The notes under the pieces are model-generated. The model had not been told where the DNA came from. It saw only the letters and a program-made list of their open reading frames with translations, and ran no database searches. The position numbers and the translations under genes were made by a program. From positions 1-7,301 of the forward strand of contig JBEKPE010000115.1 of assembly GCA_049521055.1 (NCBI GenBank): 7,301 nt of DNA. The letters run 5' to 3'. Below are positions 5,722 through 7,301 of this stretch, piece after piece; positions within the stretch are counted from its first letter, which is position 1; each line of letters starts with the position of its first letter. The DNA is from FEN-987 sp049521055. Its GTDB lineage: Archaea; Thermoproteota; Bathyarchaeia; 40CM-2-53-6.

Positions 5722-6091
5722 GAATGCGCTTGCACTCTCTGGTTTTTCTTTTACAACTCTTGCTGTCTTCTTGGGGTTCTACAAAGGCGATCTGTGGCAA
5801 GCAGCATCAGTTATCCAAGTTCTTACTGTCGCAGCCGTACTATTCCTAATCAGTTCCGAGCTTGCACGTGAAGCTACCACCTTGTGGGAATATCTTCTAT
5901 CTGAATCTCTTTACTATGCTTCAAGTGTTGGAATCTTCATAGGGTTCATCAATTTCACGTGGACTAACCTTCCCAATCTGGGTTACTCAGTCCTCCTTGC
6001 GTTGCTTGTAGCGGTTGGCGTGTTTCTCGTAAAGGGAATTTACTCAGCCAAGTTATTCGTGGAACGCACTATAGTAGAATCAAAACGTTGA
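5690..6091 (+). CDS. Small four-helix membrane protein, function unknown
   Basis: The 133-aa product has four hydrophobic segments at about residues 9-31, 38-57, 73-91 and 96-118, separated by short charged or aromatic loops (YKGDLWQ, ELAREATTLWEY, FTWTNLPN), and a basic C-terminal tail ending ERTIVESKR. No family is recognised. ATG 5690 is preferred because GGAG (5683-5686) lies 3 nt upstream, a second GGAG (5675-5678) lies 11 nt upstream, and hydrophobic character begins right after it; the frame is open back to 5540, but those 50 residues are soluble, basic and antisense to the zinc mini-ORF. It converges on the 166-aa gene with a 50-nt gap. Small membrane proteins beside nucleic-acid-binding proteins are often effectors of accessory or defence cassettes, but this is inference. 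Confidence 0.65.
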   Translation: MNEKLISTLCTNALALSGFSFTTLAVFLGFYKGDLWQAASVIQVLTVAAVLFLISSELAREATTLWEYLLSESLYYASSVGIFIGFINFTWTNLPNLGYSVLLALLVAVGVFLVKGIYSAKLFVERTIVESKR

Positions 6092-6107
6092 CTTCTGAGC
6101 GTTTTGA
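6080..6107 (+). terminator. Hairpin overlapping the membrane-protein stop codon
   Basis: A perfect 8-bp inverted repeat, TCAAAACG (6080-6087) / CGTTTTGA (6100-6107), with a 12-nt loop that includes the TGA stop at 6089-6091. It lies in the gap between two convergent genes, where a terminator is expected. No strong T run follows on either strand, so a termination role is only plausible. Confidence 0.35.
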
Positions 6108-6109
6108 AT

Positions 6110-6129
6110 TAGTGTTAAACCGTTCGGTG
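6110..6129 (+). repeat. Copy 2 of the TAGTGT..AAACCGTTYGGTG repeat
   Basis: TAGTGT (6110-6115) followed by TAAACCGTTCGGTG (6116-6129). It is in the same orientation as the copy at 5314-5335, about 0.8 kb away. The pair brackets the zinc mini-ORFs and the four-helix membrane protein, as direct repeats or attachment-site-like sequences would. It includes the palindrome CCGTTCGG. Confidence 0.5.
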
Positions 6130-6141
6130 GTCCAGCTTGTC

Positions 6142-6642
6142 TTAGGGATTAAGAGAACCCTTAAGATAGTTCAGTAAATCAGAGAAATTCTTCCACTTGG
6201 ATAAGTTAGTAATTTGGTCAGTTATCTCGGTTCTAAAGGGAGTGAGATAGGCCTCTTTCCTGTTAGTTCGGCGCAGAGATTCCTCTTTTGTAAGACTGAA
6301 TTTCACCCACAATCTGTAACCATCATCATTCCCAACCTGTGTGATCTGAACGTCATACAAACTCCGTCCAAAATATGGACTGATGCCTTGTTGCGTACTC
6401 AGTTTCAAGTCTTGAGTCAATTTCGCTAGTGATTCCCATTTTCCCATATCTGACAGAATTCGGTCTACTTCCTTCTGTCTATCAGGAGTCATACCTTCTC
6501 TTGCGCCTCTCACATATTCAACAGTGCAACGAACACCATTACCGTCCTCGGTAAAATCTTGGAAACGATAATGCCCAACCATCATGTCTAGAGGATTTGC
6601 TGACATTTTACTAACCTCACTGGTGAATTCGCTTTCATCCAT
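6142..6642 (-). CDS. Hypothetical 166-aa protein
   Basis: A soluble, charged protein with no signal peptide or membrane segment and no family I recognise. The middle (about residues 24-45, HYRFQDFTEDGNGVRCTVEY) and 89-117 (YFGRSLYDVQ...GYRLWVKFSLT) look like beta strands. Two helical segments resemble one another: DMGKWESLAKLTQDLK (65-80) and NLSKWKNFSDLLNYLK (146-161), sharing KW, L and LK positions, which suggests an internal duplication of a strand-plus-helix unit. ATG 6642 is the first start. It has no Shine-Dalgarno, but a TATA-like CTTATG is centred about 26 nt upstream, as expected for a leaderless archaeal gene. It is co-directional with the NYN gene, 271 nt downstream of it, with a terminator and an inverted-repeat structure between them, so it is probably transcribed separately. 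Confidence 0.65.
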   Translation of the reverse strand: MDESEFTSEVSKMSANPLDMMVGHYRFQDFTEDGNGVRCTVEYVRGAREGMTPDRQKEVDRILSDMGKWESLAKLTQDLKLSTQQGISPYFGRSLYDVQITQVGNDDGYRLWVKFSLTKEESLRRTNRKEAYLTPFRTEITDQITNLSKWKNFSDLLNYLKGSLNP

Positions 6643-6665
6643 ATTTGAAGGAGTATGTCGGCCCG

Positions 6666-6677
6666 CATAAGTTTCGT
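6666..6677 (-). promoter_or_regulatory. BRE/TATA-like promoter of the 166-aa gene
   Basis: On the minus strand, ACGAAACTTATG has a purine-rich BRE-like part followed by CTTATG (6671-6666), centred 26-27 nt upstream of the ATG at 6642. This is the standard distance from an archaeal TATA box to the transcription start and implies a leaderless mRNA beginning at the start codon. Confidence 0.45.
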
Positions 6678-6772
6678 AATAGTTTCAGTTTTTGCAGGTT
6701 AGTTTCGGTAAAAGTGAAGTCTGCGGAAGTCTAGCTCAACACGAATTGTTAACCCAGAAAAGGTTAGTGGAA

Positions 6773-6842
6773 GTAGGCGGTCGGTAACGAATTTCGTTAC
6801 CGCTCAGAGCAGGAAGCTCCCGCCTACCGCTCTTTTCGATAA
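6773..6842 (+). mobile_element. Nested inverted repeats forming a three-way junction; possible IS200/IS605 (TnpB) right-end remnant
   Basis: An outer 8-bp stem GTAGGCGG (6773-6780) / CCGCCTAC (6820-6827) encloses two hairpins: a perfect 10-bp arm pair CGGTAACGAA (6782-6791) / TTCGTTACCG (6793-6802) around one base, and GAGC (6807-6810) / GCTC (6816-6819) around AGGAA. The stretch CAGGAAGCTCCCGCC resembles the GGAAGC(T/C)CCCG sequence common at right ends of TnpB elements, where the last tnpB codons overlap the omega-RNA. The matching frame reads EQEAPAYRSFR then TAA (6840-6842), similar to the QEAPxxR tails of many TnpB proteins, but it is interrupted by TAG at 6774-6776 and no tnpB body is present upstream. 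It may equally be an unrelated structured RNA. The structure is certain; its identity is inferred from memory of such elements. Confidence 0.4.
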
Positions 6843-6883
6843 GAAGTAACTTCAGCAGACGTAAATAAGGTTTCGACCGGGGT

Positions 6884-6920
6884 TCAAAAATTGTCAAAAA
6901 CACAATTTGAGACTCAAAAA
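6884..6920 (-). terminator. Hairpin and T-tract terminator of the NYN gene
   Basis: Directly after the NYN stop codon, on the minus strand, there are three TTTTTGA tracts (6920-6914, 6900-6894, 6890-6884), the first overlapping the stop. The last two flank a perfect 7-bp inverted repeat AAATTGT (6908-6902) / ACAATTT (6894-6888) with loop GTTTTTG, followed by TT. A hairpin and successive U-runs fit termination by archaeal RNA polymerase, which stops at oligo-T even without a stem. Confidence 0.6.
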
Positions 6921-7301
6921 TGCCCGAATTGGCCGGTACGACTGTCAAGATCATAATACACCGCATTTTTTGACTGTTTTATTGCATCTCCAATGTTCTT
7001 TGAGAACTGGACGAACTCGATACGAACTGCTGGTCGTTCATCCTTCAACCTATCGACTACTGGCAGAAAATCCGAATCCCCACTTACGACTACCGCAACA
7101 TCATAAGGGAACTTGTGATGTAGTCCATAGAAGAGCAGATCGGTTGCGAGAGCGACATCGACGCCTTTGTTCTTCGGCATCTTGACTTGTGTGTTGCAGG
7201 ATTTGCATACCAAGAGACTGGGCGAGCCCTTAATTCTCCTGCAATTAGGACATCGCAATTCGTAACTCTTTTGCTCCTTCCAGAATACATACCACTTTAG
7301 G
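6914..7301 (-). CDS. NYN-domain (LabA/DUF88) putative RNase with zinc-ribbon insertion (partial, 5' end off the right edge)
   Basis: The frame is open to the window edge; the N-terminus is missing and about 128 C-terminal residues are visible. Features in order: CPNC (visible residues 17-20) and CKSC (32-35), a four-cysteine zinc ribbon; KNKGVDVALATDLL (43-56), with D48 and D54 as candidate metal ligands; YDVAVVVSGDSDFLPVVDRLKD (66-87), the NYN hallmark with acidic D75 and D77. The first catalytic aspartate, normally in an early IDG/N motif, lies outside the window. NYN domains are PIN-like nucleases that cut RNA using Mg2+; members carrying this zinc insertion are widespread and mostly uncharacterised. 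The TTG at 7258 is not the true start because the zinc ribbon and residues before it (YVFWKEQKSYEL) continue in frame. It ends FGHF and is followed by a terminator. Confidence 0.82.
   Translation of the reverse strand, partial: LKWYVFWKEQKSYELRCPNCRRIKGSPSLLVCKSCNTQVKMPKNKGVDVALATDLLFYGLHHKFPYDVAVVVSGDSDFLPVVDRLKDERPAVRIEFVQFSKNIGDAIKQSKNAVYYDLDSRTGQFGHF

Noticed and set aside
6736..6966. Minus-strand 76-codon frame across the inverted-repeat structure
   Set aside because: It crosses the NYN terminator and the structured element and shows no domain; it overlaps the NYN 3' end in another frame.
6907..7185. Plus-strand 92-codon frame
   Set aside because: It is antisense to the NYN gene and has no recognisable features.

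Overview
The window most likely comes from an archaeon, and a heterotrophic Thermoproteota/Nitrososphaeria-type genome is my best guess. The reasons are TATA-like boxes about 26-30 nt upstream of start codons with no Shine-Dalgarno (leaderless or near-leaderless genes), T-tract termination, a luciferase-like monooxygenase of the type that usually uses F420, and frequent TTG/GTG starts. None of this is decisive, and no rRNA or tRNA gene is present to settle it.

Left part (1-5123), metabolic island. A GlcD-like FAD-linked oxidase, cut by the left edge, runs on the minus strand and carries a small zinc-finger-like N-terminal extension. A 131-nt divergent promoter region separates it from a plus-strand series: a single-domain SCP2 protein, a 12-TM APC-superfamily amino acid/amine permease, a class V PLP aminotransferase, and a luciferase-like flavin/F420 oxidoreductase. 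The aminotransferase resembles pyridoxamine-pyruvate and serine/alanine-glyoxylate aminotransferases. Together they suggest uptake, deamination and oxidation of an amino compound, but the substrate cannot be read from the sequence.

Right part (5124-7301), accessory region. Sampled lines have lower GC (38-40% against 52% in the monooxygenase gene), genes are short and unrecognised, and repeats are dense. It holds: a GGTAA motif cluster; a pair of C2HC zinc-knuckle mini-ORFs on the minus strand that look like divergent duplicates in two frames; a four-TM small membrane protein on the plus strand; an unknown 166-aa minus-strand protein with a leaderless-type promoter; a 55-nt three-way-junction inverted-repeat structure that may be a remnant of an IS200/IS605 (TnpB) right end; and a NYN-domain (LabA/DUF88) putative RNase with an inserted zinc ribbon, cut by the right edge and followed by a hairpin/T-tract terminator. 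Imperfect copies of one ~20-bp repeat flank the zinc-ORF/membrane-protein segment.

The right part looks like a small mobile or defence-like cassette beside a metabolic locus. I see no CRISPR array, no intact transposase and no RNA gene that I can name with confidence.
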